7,252 nt of DNA from assembly GCA_026989715.1 (NCBI GenBank), contig JALSIU010000001.1, forward strand, positions 1-7,252, given 5' to 3'. The notes beneath the pieces were generated by a model that was given only the letters and a program-made list of their open reading frames with translations, had not been told where the DNA came from and ran no database searches. This DNA comes from Methylomonas sp. (lineage in GTDB: Bacteria > Pseudomonadota > Gammaproteobacteria > Methylococcales > Methylomonadaceae). Within the stretch, counting starts at the first letter, position 1. The number at the start of each line of letters is the position of its first letter. Positions 1 to 6,699 of the stretch are shown here, in pieces. A program made the position numbers and the translations under genes.

Positions 1-1
1 A

Positions 2-169
2 AAAGCAGACAAATTAAATTATGGCGCGGCTAAAAACACCTTACTAGCCGTACAAAAAGAACTGAGTGCATCCGATATTGAGGTGTCGTTGCAACTTTTT
101 TCCGCATTAAAACGTACAGGGATAGAGGATATTCATCAGTTATTAGATAACTGGTTTCAAGCAGAGTAG
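2..169 (+). CDS. C-terminal fragment of an unidentified protein (5' end outside window)
   Basis: An open frame enters from the left edge and ends at TAG (167-169), leaving 55 residues. The visible part begins KADKLNYGAKNTLL and ends LLDNWFQAE. It is helical-looking and charged, with a segment reading ELSASDIEVSLQLFSALKR. That segment resembles the C-terminal dimerisation helices of MarR-type regulators, where a short 'LS..D' turn precedes a leucine-rich helix. The resemblance is loose, because the winged-helix part that would decide it lies outside the window. Base composition matches the neighbouring core genes. The gene converges on the hydrolase gene, and a strong hairpin lies 10 bases after its stop. 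The reality of the coding frame is fairly likely; its identity is unknown. Confidence 0.55.
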   Translation, partial: KADKLNYGAAKNTLLAVQKELSASDIEVSLQLFSALKRTGIEDIHQLLDNWFQAE

Positions 170-179
170 TCCATTTATA

Positions 180-207
180 AACAGATGGGGAGCATTCCTC
201 GTCTGTT
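180..207. terminator. Hairpin between convergent genes, possible bidirectional terminator
   Basis: The arms 180-191 and 196-207 pair over 12 positions, ten Watson-Crick and two G-U type, around a 4-base loop (GCAT). The hairpin sits in the 46-base gap between the + strand fragment ending at 169 and the - strand hydrolase ending at 216. That is where a shared terminator would be expected. Neither side has a long U-tract, so this may be a weak intrinsic terminator or an mRNA 3'-end stabilising stem. Confidence 0.5.
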
Positions 208-215
208 GCTCATCA

Positions 216-1097
216 CTATAACAGGATTTCCACCCCTTCTTGGGCAATGATAAGTTCGCAATTTAACGACCGATTCTGCCTAAGTAAGTCACTATAAATA
301 GTATCTAATTCCGTATCCGTTCGCGTCGGCTCATGATGCGTAAAAAATAGCTTTTTTACATTAGCCTGTGTCGCTAACTTGATTGCACCGTTATAAGTAC
401 CATGCCCCCAATTTTTCTTATGTCGATACTCAGCATCTGTAAATGAACTATCTATAATCAACGCATCAACTCCTTGTATCGTTTGTACCAGCGAGTCGAT
501 ACACGCCTCTATTTGCTGTTGCATAGGCTGATATTCTTTATCGCTTGGCTTGTAAATATTAAATTGCGGCTCATAATCTCCTGTAAAAAACAAAGACGTG
601 CCATCACAATCAACACGATAACCAAAATTAACCACCGGATGATTCATTAATACCGGGGTAATAACCGCTTCACCAATACAAAACGATGCGCCGGCTTCTA
701 CTGTCCTATAACTCACATCTGCTTTTAATTCATGCTCGGCGATAGGGAAAAAAGAGTGTTGCATTTGTACCTTTAAAGTACGCTCAATACCTTCGCCTGT
801 TTTCAAATCTTGGCCGCCATAAATACTAACTTGATTACCGGGAATATAAATCGGCGTACAAAAAGGAAGACCATGAATATGGTCCCAGTGAGTATGCGTG
901 ATTAAAATATGTGCCGTAATCGGCATATGCGCCAAAAGTGATTGTGCTAACTGATGCAAACCGGTCCCTGCATCTAAAATAATCAGGTCATTGCTAGCGG
1001 TTCTAATTTCGATGCATGTGGTATTGCCGCCATACTTATTCGTATTTGGACCAGGAGCAGGAATAGATCCTCTGACACCCCAAAATTTAAACTTCAT
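216..1097 (-). CDS. MBL-fold metallo-hydrolase (phosphodiesterase/PhnP-like group), 293 aa
   Basis: This encodes a cytosolic metallo-beta-lactamase-fold hydrolase with a probable dinuclear metal site. Residues in 293-aa numbering: the N-terminus reads FWGVRGSIPAPG with YGGNTTC (about 22-28), a signature of this MBL subgroup. The metal motif HTHWDH is at 68-73. Further likely ligands are H153 in NHP, D174 in TGD and H254 or H255 in THHEP. WGHGTY (about 230-235) is another conserved-looking block. The frame can be extended to a TTG at 1124. I prefer ATG at 1097 because GGGAG (1107-1111) lies 9 bases upstream of it and inside the longer reading, and because the family starts near this point. No signal peptide or membrane segment is visible. 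Relatives are annotated broadly as MBL-fold hydrolases, some in cyclic-nucleotide or phosphonate-ester phosphodiester cleavage. The substrate here cannot be told from sequence. No sensor domain is fused to it. Confidence 0.9.
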   Translation of the reverse strand: MKFKFWGVRGSIPAPGPNTNKYGGNTTCIEIRTASNDLIILDAGTGLHQLAQSLLAHMPITAHILITHTHWDHIHGLPFCTPIYIPGNQVSIYGGQDLKTGEGIERTLKVQMQHSFFPIAEHELKADVSYRTVEAGASFCIGEAVITPVLMNHPVVNFGYRVDCDGTSLFFTGDYEPQFNIYKPSDKEYQPMQQQIEACIDSLVQTIQGVDALIIDSSFTDAEYRHKKNWGHGTYNGAIKLATQANVKKLFFTHHEPTRTDTELDTIYSDLLRQNRSLNCELIIAQEGVEILL

Positions 1098-1098
1098 C

Positions 1099-1242
1099 CT
1101 ATTTAGCTCCCTTTTTGTCGCCAACTAAGTTGTATTGGCTCTCTACTCTTTTGGGAAAAGCTGAGTATGACTCTAACAATACCATAATCAATGTTGCCAT
1201 GATGCTCTTACAACCCCTTATCAAGTAATTGGCCTGACTCAT
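1099..1242 (-). CDS. Possible 47-aa small ORF just upstream of the hydrolase
   Basis: An ATG at 1240-1242 opens 47 codons ending at TAG (1099-1101). One base separates that stop from the hydrolase ATG. The product starts MSQANYLIRGCKSIM and contains a mildly hydrophobic stretch MATLIMVLL (15-23) followed by a charged tail. No convincing Shine-Dalgarno precedes the ATG. An internal ATG at 1200 would give 33 residues, with a poor AGAG-like site before it. The stop/start arrangement would suit a coupled leader peptide, and the absence of stops could equally be chance over 47 codons. I do not recognise the sequence. The promoter candidate at 1164-1191 lies inside it, so both readings cannot easily be right for the same transcript. 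Confidence 0.22.
   Translation of the reverse strand: MSQANYLIRGCKSIMATLIMVLLESYSAFPKRVESQYNLVGDKKGAK
1107..1111 (-). promoter_or_regulatory. Ribosome binding site that decides the hydrolase start
   Basis: GGGAG on the - strand is 9 bases upstream of the ATG at 1097. It lies within the coding sequence that would result from the alternative TTG start at 1124. This favours the shorter 293-residue protein. Confidence 0.7.
1164..1191 (-). promoter_or_regulatory. Weak sigma70-type promoter candidate for the hydrolase gene
   Basis: On the - strand TTGATT (1186-1191) is followed after 16 bases by CATACT (1164-1169). Each hexamer matches consensus at four of six positions. Transcription would start near 1157, leaving a leader of about 60 bases before the ATG at 1097. 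One arm of a 10-bp inverted repeat (1194-1203) lies two bases upstream of the -35 hexamer. The assignment rests on pattern only. Confidence 0.3.
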
Positions 1243-1257
1243 TAAAAATCATGGCAA
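1194..1257. repeat. Perfect 10-bp inverted repeat with 44-base spacer
   Basis: TTGCCATGAT at 1194-1203 is repeated as its exact reverse complement ATCATGGCAA at 1248-1257. Both arms lie in the gap between polA and the hydrolase gene, one next to the candidate promoter and the other 20 bases past the polA stop. It could be a paired operator, the base of a structured RNA 3' end for polA, or coincidence. No T-run follows either arm at terminator spacing. Confidence 0.45.
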
Positions 1258-1276
1258 GAGACAAGATTATGTGAAT

Positions 1277-4006
1277 TTAATGCGCTTCATCCCAATTATT
1301 ACCAACACCAATATCCACTATCAAAGGTACTTTAAGATTAGCAGCTTCTGTCATTAATTGACGCACCATTGCACTGTAAGCCTCAACTTTTGCAGTGGCC
1401 ACTTCAAAAACTAATTCATCATGCACCTGCATAATCATTTTAGCATCGGCAGACTCTTGTACTAGCCATCGGTCAGTGGCAATCATTGCTTGTTTAATAA
1501 TATCAGCAGCTGTGCCTTGCATCGGCGCATTAATAGCCGTCCGCTCAGCATATTGCCTACGGGCGGCATTTTTAGAGTGAATCTCGGGCAAATACAAACG
1601 CCGCCCCCTTAAAGTTTCCACATAGCCTTGTGTTTTGGCCAATTCGCGTGTGCTATCCATATAAGCCTTTACGCCTGGGTAACGCGTAAAATAAAGTTCG
1701 ATATATTCCTGCGCTTGTGTTCGCCCTATCCCTAATTGCTTCGCTAGACCAAATGCAGACATGCCATAAATTAAACCAAAATTAATCGCTTTTGCAGAGC
1801 GGCGTAAATCAACCGTCACCTGATCAAGGCTTACAGCAAAGACCTCAGCCGCCGTTGCTTTATGAATATCGACACCTTGCTCAAAAGCCGTTAATAGCCC
1901 CGTATCGCCAGATAAGTGCGCCATAATGCGCAATTCAATTTGCGAATAATCAGCAGCCATCACCTTATAACCATCAGGAGCTATAAATGCCTGACGAATT
2001 TTACGCCCTTCCGGGCTACGTATTGGAATATTTTGTAAATTGGGATTTGATGACGATAAACGACCGGTCGCTGCAACCGCTTGATGGTAAGAGGTGTGTA
2101 CTCGCCCTGTTTTATCACTAATTTGCAATGGCAATTTATCAGTATAGGTTGATTTTAATTTACTCATGCTACGATGCTGTAAAATCAATTTCGGTAACGG
2201 GTAGTCCTCTGCCAACTCTTGCAATACTGATTCTGCAGTTGAAGGTTGCCCTTTAGGGGTTTTCTTTAATACAGGTAACTTTAATTGCTCAAATAAAATG
2301 ACTTGAATCTGTTTAGGTGAGGCAATATTAAAGCTTTGGCCTGCCAAATCATGTGCCTGTTGCTCTATGGCCATAATATGATTAGCCAATTCCATACTCT
2401 GCTGCGCCAACATATCGCTATCTAACAAGACACCATTACGTTCCATGCGTACCAAAACACCGATTAACGGAATCTCCAAATCTTGATATAAGGCCTGTAA
2501 CTTTTTATGCTCAGACAATTTTTCCGACAAGGTTTGATGCAGCGCTAAAGTAATCTCTGCATCCTCTGCGGCATATTCTGTCGCTTGCTCGACAGGTACT
2601 TCTGCAAAACCAATTTGCTTTGCACCTTTGCCGGCAATATCAGCATAATGAATCGTTTTTCGGTTAAGGTATTCTTTGGCCAAATCATCCATATTATGCT
2701 TCGTGCGTGTACTATCTAAAATATAAGATTCAAGCATAGTATCGTCAGTGATTCCACGAAGTTCAATGGCATAATTCGCTAAAATATGACTATCATATTT
2801 TAGATTTTGACCGACTTTCGCTTGTTGTTCATCTTCCAAAATAGGTTTCAGTTTTTGCAATACCTCGGTACGTGATAACTGTGTAGGCACACCAGGGTAG
2901 ACATGCGCTAAAGGCACATAAGCCGCCTCCCCTGATTTAATCGCAAATGACAGTCCCACAATTTCTGCCGCATTATAATCAAGGCTGGTCGTTTCCAAGT
3001 CAAAAGCAAAAATTTCCGCTTGATATAAGCTGTCCAACCACTTATCAAACTGCGCCATAGAAGTCAGCATTTCATAATGAACACAGGGTTGCGCTTCATT
3101 CGCCACCTCATCCACTCTAGGCTCAGCAAGTTCTTCTTTTATAGCAGATTCAGGGCGTGCTTGCTGTAACATTTTCTGCCACGCAGAAAAACCCAGTGCA
3201 GCAACCTGTTCCTGTAATACGCCATTATCCACAGGAGAACAACGCAAATCACCCATCTGATAAGGCAAGTCTAAATCACATTTGATTGTGGTAAGCTGTT
3301 TTGACAAAGGTAGTTGCGTCAAGCTAGCACGTAAATTCTCCCCGACTTTACCTTTAATTGCGGCAGCATTTTCCATTAGGTTTTCTAATGTTTGATATTG
3401 CGCTAGCCATTTTGCGGCAGTTTTAGGCCCCACTTTGGCTACTCCCGGAATATTATCTGCGCTATCGCCCATTAATGCTAAATAGTCAATTATTTGCGCA
3501 GGAGTCACGCCAAATTTATCTACAACACCTTGTACATCTAGTTTTGTATTAGACATGGTGTTTTCTAACGTAACCTGCTCACTGACGAGTTGCGCCATAT
3601 CCTTATCACCGGTGGCAATAACCACGGTGAAGCCTTCAGCAACAGCCCGTTGCGCTAAAGCACCAATGACATCATCAGCCTCAACCCCTGGTTCCATAAT
3701 GAGTGGTAAGCCCATTGCCCTAATCAAATCATGCAGCGGTGCAATTTGCACACGCAAATCATCAGGCATAGGCGGCCGATGCGCTTTATATTCGCTGTAT
3801 AATTCGTTTCGAAATGTCCCGCCGGGAGCATCGAATATCACCGTAAAATAGTCCGTTTGATGGTCTTTAAGCAGACGGCGCAACATATTAGCGACCCCAA
3901 AAATTGCATTGGTTGGCAAACCTTCAGCATTATTTAAAGGCGGTACCGCATGAAAAGCACGAAATAAAAAAGAAGAACCATCAATTAACAGCAGTTTTTT
4001 TGACAT
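1277..4006 (-). CDS. polA: DNA polymerase I
   Basis: This is the 909-residue DNA polymerase I, which fills gaps in excision repair and removes RNA primers from Okazaki fragments. The N-terminal 5' nuclease (about 1-260) shows LIDGSS at 7-12, EADD at 109-112, GDKD at 133-136 and the helix-hairpin-helix block GDSADNIPGVAKVGPKTA at 180-197. The 3'-5' proofreading domain (about 310-500) keeps its acidic residues: D336 and E338 in FDLETT, D405 in NLKYD, and Y478/D482 in YAAED. The polymerase domain (about 515-909) has motif A DYSQIELR with D686, motif B RRSAKAINFGLIYG with K739 and F743, and motif C VHDE at 861-864. Phe at 743 is the residue that discriminates against dideoxynucleotides in this family. 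All three activities therefore look intact. Length is close to the E. coli enzyme (928 aa). There is no clear Shine-Dalgarno before the ATG. The 47-aa ORF upstream ends 9 bases away, so translational coupling is plausible. Confidence 0.98.
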   Translation of the reverse strand: MSKKLLLIDGSSFLFRAFHAVPPLNNAEGLPTNAIFGVANMLRRLLKDHQTDYFTVIFDAPGGTFRNELYSEYKAHRPPMPDDLRVQIAPLHDLIRAMGLPLIMEPGVEADDVIGALAQRAVAEGFTVVIATGDKDMAQLVSEQVTLENTMSNTKLDVQGVVDKFGVTPAQIIDYLALMGDSADNIPGVAKVGPKTAAKWLAQYQTLENLMENAAAIKGKVGENLRASLTQLPLSKQLTTIKCDLDLPYQMGDLRCSPVDNGVLQEQVAALGFSAWQKMLQQARPESAIKEELAEPRVDEVANEAQPCVHYEMLTSMAQFDKWLDSLYQAEIFAFDLETTSLDYNAAEIVGLSFAIKSGEAAYVPLAHVYPGVPTQLSRTEVLQKLKPILEDEQQAKVGQNLKYDSHILANYAIELRGITDDTMLESYILDSTRTKHNMDDLAKEYLNRKTIHYADIAGKGAKQIGFAEVPVEQATEYAAEDAEITLALHQTLSEKLSEHKKLQALYQDLEIPLIGVLVRMERNGVLLDSDMLAQQSMELANHIMAIEQQAHDLAGQSFNIASPKQIQVILFEQLKLPVLKKTPKGQPSTAESVLQELAEDYPLPKLILQHRSMSKLKSTYTDKLPLQISDKTGRVHTSYHQAVAATGRLSSSNPNLQNIPIRSPEGRKIRQAFIAPDGYKVMAADYSQIELRIMAHLSGDTGLLTAFEQGVDIHKATAAEVFAVSLDQVTVDLRRSAKAINFGLIYGMSAFGLAKQLGIGRTQAQEYIELYFTRYPGVKAYMDSTRELAKTQGYVETLRGRRLYLPEIHSKNAARRQYAERTAINAPMQGTAADIIKQAMIATDRWLVQESADAKMIMQVHDELVFEVATAKVEAYSAMVRQLMTEAANLKVPLIVDIGVGNNWDEAH

Positions 4007-4015
4007 AAGATTTAT

Positions 4016-4159
4016 TTATGGCGAAGTCATATCGTTAGCGGTCATCGTGCCTGCTTGTTGTTGGGAAATAAGCGTTCCCCCAACAATAAAGGCCATAAAT
4101 AATATAAACACAATCGAGGAAATATACCTTACCTTTTTACTTGTCTTATAGGCACTCAT
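4016..4159 (-). CDS. Small single-span membrane protein upstream of polA, 47 aa
   Basis: A 47-codon ORF opens with ATG at 4157-4159 and closes with TAA at 4016-4018. An AGGAG site (4166-4170) sits 6 bases before the ATG, and a perfect TATAAT lies at 4187-4192. The product starts MSAYKTSKKVR, so its N-terminus is positively charged. One hydrophobic span follows (about 12-31, YISSIVFILFMAFIVGGTLI), then a short polar tail rich in Gln, Thr and Asp. The positive-inside rule predicts a cytoplasmic N-terminus and a periplasmic tail of about 15 residues. It might also be read as an uncleaved signal anchor. The strong start signals and short distance to polA (9 bases) suggest a real gene sharing polA's transcript. 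I do not recognise the family and assign no function. Confidence 0.72.
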   Translation of the reverse strand: MSAYKTSKKVRYISSIVFILFMAFIVGGTLISQQQAGTMTANDMTSP

Positions 4160-4165
4160 CAATGA

Positions 4166-4170
4166 CTCCT
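4166..4170 (-). promoter_or_regulatory. Ribosome binding site of the 47-aa membrane protein
   Basis: AGGAG on the - strand lies 6 bases before the ATG at 4159. It is the strongest translation signal near polA, whose own start has none. This is the main reason for calling the small ORF real. Confidence 0.7.
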
Positions 4171-4186
4171 AGTGAATAATGTTAAG

Positions 4187-4192
4187 ATTATA
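4187..4192 (-). promoter_or_regulatory. Consensus -10 box for the small ORF-polA unit
   Basis: The - strand reads TATAAT exactly, about 28 bases before the ATG at 4159, so a transcript would carry a leader of about 20 bases. No good -35 hexamer occurs 16-18 bases upstream (the candidates read like AAGAGT). The promoter may therefore be weak or need an activator. Confidence 0.5.
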
Positions 4193-4251
4193 TCTAATTA
4201 ACAGGGTAACTCTTATTGGGTTTTGTCTCGTACATTGCAATCAACACCGCA

Positions 4252-4815
4252 TCAACTCAACATCACCATAGCGACAAAGCAAATTAACCCCGCACTGGTA
4301 GAACTTAACAATAAGGTGCGATATTTTGGCACTTGCCAAGCCATTATCATGCCCGTTACAAACAAGAAAAGTAAGCCCGAAGCCAAAATAGCAGCATAAA
4401 CTTTAAATACATCACCAGCTTTTGCTTTATGCAGTTGCACAAAGAGCCTATGCCACCCTGTTTTTTTAATTTTTAACTGCGCAACAAAAGGGTTAGGGGT
4501 GGGTGCTAAAGAAAGATCTAATTGCGCCCCCGTCCACTCAAAATAAAAAGAATTACCGGCGTGCTTTACTTTTGCCTTGCCTGAAGGTAAAGCCAACTCT
4601 CGTAAGTTAAGCTCATTCATTGCGATTTGAGTTAGCCATGCTTTATCATCATGCATGGGTTGTGATAATGTCACAGAGTGACTCTCGGTCTCATAGTTTC
4701 CTTTAATGCCCCAAGTATACAGCGCACCTGTCAGCAAAAACATCAGTGCTACCGGAAAAATAAAGGCCGCAACGACCATATGCACTTTTATTAAAAACAC
4801 ACGATTTATCGCCAT
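4252..4815 (-). CDS. PepSY-associated transmembrane protein, 187 aa
   Basis: This inner-membrane protein resembles the PepSY-associated TM helix family. The first helix (about 9-35, LIKVHMVVAAFIFPVALMFLLTGALY) carries H12, like the lead helix of that family. A soluble, probably periplasmic part (about 36-120) follows. The block WHRLFVQLHKAKAGD (121-135) with H122 and H129 precedes a second helix (about 138-160). A third helix runs about 166-186. Larger PepSY_TM proteins have several such units and are linked to siderophore or flavin-type reductases. This is a minimal single-unit form, and its partner is unknown. The ATG at 4815 has GAGGG ten bases before it. An out-of-frame ATG falls in between. 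The gene follows yggS after 23 bases, which suggests cotranscription. The histidines could bind heme, but that is inference only. Confidence 0.75.
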   Translation of the reverse strand: MAINRVFLIKVHMVVAAFIFPVALMFLLTGALYTWGIKGNYETESHSVTLSQPMHDDKAWLTQIAMNELNLRELALPSGKAKVKHAGNSFYFEWTGAQLDLSLAPTPNPFVAQLKIKKTGWHRLFVQLHKAKAGDVFKVYAAILASGLLFLFVTGMIMAWQVPKYRTLLLSSTSAGLICFVAMVMLS

Positions 4816-4838
4816 TTTTCATTTACCCTCTAAAAAAT

Positions 4839-5528
4839 TTAATTTCTCATACCAAACAAAGCTGTTCCCACTCGTACAATGGTGGCTCCTTCAGCAATAG
4901 CCGCTTTTAAATCACCGGTCATACCAAATGAAAACGTATCGAGCTCAGGTTTACCTAAAGCTTGTACCGCTTGATATAATACATGATAAGGCTGTTTTTG
5001 TTGTGCAAATGTCTGCGCAGGCTCAGGGATTGCCATCACTCCACGCAATGCAATATTGGGCAACTGACTGACATGTTCAATCATATCAGCCAAATCGCTT
5101 AATTGAACCCCCGATTTAGTCGGCTCCTGACTAATATTAACTTGTAAACACACATTCAGTGGCGGCAAATCACGAGGACGCTGCTCACTCAAACGGCTTG
5201 CAATTTTCAAACGATCGACACTGTGCACCCAAGAAAAGTGCTGCGCTATTTGGCGCGTTTTATTTGACTGTATCGGCCCTATAAAATGCCAAGTAATTTG
5301 GTAATGAGCCAATTCATTTTGCTTAAGCAGTGCCTCTTGCAAATAACTTTCACCAAAATGACGTTGCCCTGCTTGGTACGCCTCGATAATAATATTGCTG
5401 GGCTTTGTTTTACTGACAGCCAGCAATTGCACAGAATGGCTTGCTCGCCGTGCTTCTGCCTCAGCATGACGAATTTCATTGATGATTTTCTGTAATTTTA
5501 TGGCAATTCTTGTCATCTTCCCAGGCAT
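4839..5528 (-). CDS. yggS: YggS/PLPBP family pyridoxal-phosphate homeostasis protein
   Basis: This is a cytosolic, fold-type III (alanine-racemase-like barrel) protein that binds PLP and buffers vitamin B6 and related amino-acid pools, with no established catalytic reaction. The PLP lysine is K40 in LLAVSKTKP. Other family blocks are HFGESYLQEA (57-66), WHFIGPIQSNK (80-90), VNISQEPTKSG (130-140), RGVMAIPE (162-169), and FGMTGDLKAAI with VRVGTALFG (201-226). The last pair is the phosphate-binding end. The longest frame (229 aa) starts at 5528. An ATG at 5516 would give 225 aa and put the lysine at 36, exactly as in E. coli YggS, so the later start is a real alternative. The possible Shine-Dalgarno sites (AGGA, GGGA) are too close in both cases to settle it. 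The gene is divergent from pilT and probably the first of an operon with the PepSY-type protein. Confidence 0.96.
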   Translation of the reverse strand: MPGKMTRIAIKLQKIINEIRHAEAEARRASHSVQLLAVSKTKPSNIIIEAYQAGQRHFGESYLQEALLKQNELAHYQITWHFIGPIQSNKTRQIAQHFSWVHSVDRLKIASRLSEQRPRDLPPLNVCLQVNISQEPTKSGVQLSDLADMIEHVSQLPNIALRGVMAIPEPAQTFAQQKQPYHVLYQAVQALGKPELDTFSFGMTGDLKAAIAEGATIVRVGTALFGMRN

Positions 5529-5551
5529 GCATCCTATTTAATTTCTGCTTT

Positions 5552-5580
5552 ATTAAAGCCTATCTCTTTAAAAGTTTAAA
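5552..5580 (-). promoter_or_regulatory. Sigma70-type promoter candidate for yggS
   Basis: On the - strand TTTAAA (5575-5580) and TTTAAT (5552-5557) are separated by 17 bases. They match consensus at four and five of six positions. The predicted start near 5545 leaves a short leader to either yggS start. The spacing and position make this the best promoter pattern in the divergent gap. Confidence 0.45.
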
Positions 5581-5591
5581 AACATAAGCTA

Positions 5592-5600
5592 TGGTATAGG
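5592..5600 (+). promoter_or_regulatory. Extended -10 candidate for pilT
   Basis: TGGTATAGG carries the TG motif of an extended -10 element followed by TATAGG, which matches consensus at four of six positions. No recognisable -35 hexamer is found upstream. A start near 5607 would leave about 34 bases before pilT. Other AT-rich hexamers nearby are equally possible. Confidence 0.28.
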
Positions 5601-5629
5601 CATACTTTATATTTTTTTATTCTTTCTGC

Positions 5630-5635
5630 AAGGAG
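5630..5635 (+). promoter_or_regulatory. Strong ribosome binding site supporting the GTG start of pilT
   Basis: AAGGAG ends 5 bases before the GTG at 5641. This fixes a non-ATG start and matches the usual PilT N-terminus (MDIAELLAFSV). Confidence 0.85.
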
Positions 5636-5640
5636 TCATT

Positions 5641-6678
5641 GTGGATATTGCTGAATTACTCGCCTTTTCCGTTAAAAATAAAGCCTCCGATTTACATTTA
5701 TCGGCGGGACTACCCCCTATGATTCGAGTAGATGGCGATATTAGGCGCGTCAATATTGACCCATTCGAACACAAAGAAGTACATGCTTTAATTTATGACA
5801 TCATGAATGATAAGCAACGTAAAGACTATGAAGAGTTTTTTGAAACAGACTTTTCTTTTTCATTACCGGGGCTTGCTCGCTTTAGGGTTAATGCATTCAA
5901 CCAAGAGCGTGGCGCAGCGGCAGTTTTCAGAACCATCCCAGATGAAATTTTATCTCTCGAAAACTTAAATGCACCAAAGTTTTTTGCGCAATTAACAGAA
6001 AAAACACGCGGATTAGTATTGGTAACCGGCCCTACCGGCTCAGGTAAATCAACCACATTAGCGGCAATGATTAATCATATCAACCTTAACCGCTACGAAC
6101 ATATCTTAACCGTAGAAGACCCAATAGAATTTGTACATACCAGCCAAAAATCGCTTATCAACCAACGAGAAGTTCATAGGGATACCCAAAGCTTTAACGC
6201 CGCCTTAAGGTCCGCTCTACGTGAAGACCCTGATATTATTTTAGTGGGGGAGATGCGTGACTTAGAAACCATTAGACTGGCCTTAACTGCCGCCGAAACA
6301 GGTCATTTGGTCTTTGGCACCTTGCACACCACTTCTGCAGCAAAAACGATCGATCGTATTATTGATGTGTTCCCGGCCGCCGAAAAAGATATGATTCGCT
6401 CCATGCTGTCTGAGTCATTGCAAGCGGTTATATCGCAAACGCTACTCAAGAAAATTGGCGGTGGTCGTATTGCAGCGCATGAAATTATGGTGGGCACCCC
6501 TGCCATCCGCAACTTAATTCGTGAAGCGAAAGTCGCACAGATGTATTCGGCCATCCAAACAGGTCGCCGAGATGGTATGCAAACCCTAGATCAAAACTTA
6601 AAAGAACTGGTCGATGCAGGAAAAATTACTATCAAAGCGGCGGCAGGAAAAGCGGTTAGTAAAGATATGTTTAGATAA
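5641..6678 (+). CDS. pilT: Type IV pilus retraction ATPase PilT
   Basis: PilT is the hexameric cytoplasmic ATPase that powers pilus disassembly, hence twitching motility, surface sensing and often DNA uptake. The protein has the usual length (345 aa). An N-terminal PAS-like domain (about 1-100) includes ASDLHLSAGLPPMIRVDG (15-32). The RecA-like domain has Walker A GPTGSGKST (130-138), an Asp box TVEDPIEF (157-164) and Walker B DIILVGEMRD (198-207) with the catalytic-type Glu204. The His box GHLVFGTLHTTSAAKTIDR (221-239) contains H222 and H229. The C-terminal AIRNLIRE motif (288-295) is diagnostic for PilT and needed for retraction in studied homologues. No key residue is missing. In many gammaproteobacteria yggS lies divergently upstream and pilU directly downstream. 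Here yggS is present, and pilU is absent from the 574 bases visible after the stop. Confidence 0.98.
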   Translation: MDIAELLAFSVKNKASDLHLSAGLPPMIRVDGDIRRVNIDPFEHKEVHALIYDIMNDKQRKDYEEFFETDFSFSLPGLARFRVNAFNQERGAAAVFRTIPDEILSLENLNAPKFFAQLTEKTRGLVLVTGPTGSGKSTTLAAMINHINLNRYEHILTVEDPIEFVHTSQKSLINQREVHRDTQSFNAALRSALREDPDIILVGEMRDLETIRLALTAAETGHLVFGTLHTTSAAKTIDRIIDVFPAAEKDMIRSMLSESLQAVISQTLLKKIGGGRIAAHEIMVGTPAIRNLIREAKVAQMYSAIQTGRRDGMQTLDQNLKELVDAGKITIKAAAGKAVSKDMFR

Positions 6679-6699
6679 CGTCTGCATCACTTTTTGTGG

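Noticed and set aside
1125..1276. A Spot 42-like small RNA downstream of polA, as in enteric bacteria.
   Set aside because: The gap shows no recognisable Spot 42 sequence, no GC-rich terminator hairpin with T-run, and the lineage is probably outside the groups known to carry it.
3555..3851. 98-codon + strand frame opposite polA.
   Set aside because: It lies entirely within the polA 5' nuclease coding region. The product is rich in Ser, Ala and Thr without a family signature, as expected for an antisense shadow.
5631..5641. The 11-base string AGGAGTCATTG occurs both before pilT and before the 47-aa ORF (about 4160-4170 on the - strand).
   Set aside because: The shared part is mostly the Shine-Dalgarno and a short AT spacer, so convergent ribosome-binding sequence is the simplest explanation.
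5826..6554. Two - strand frames inside pilT.
   Set aside because: They overlap the Walker A to His-box coding region of an unmistakable gene and have no ribosome binding sites or recognisable domains.
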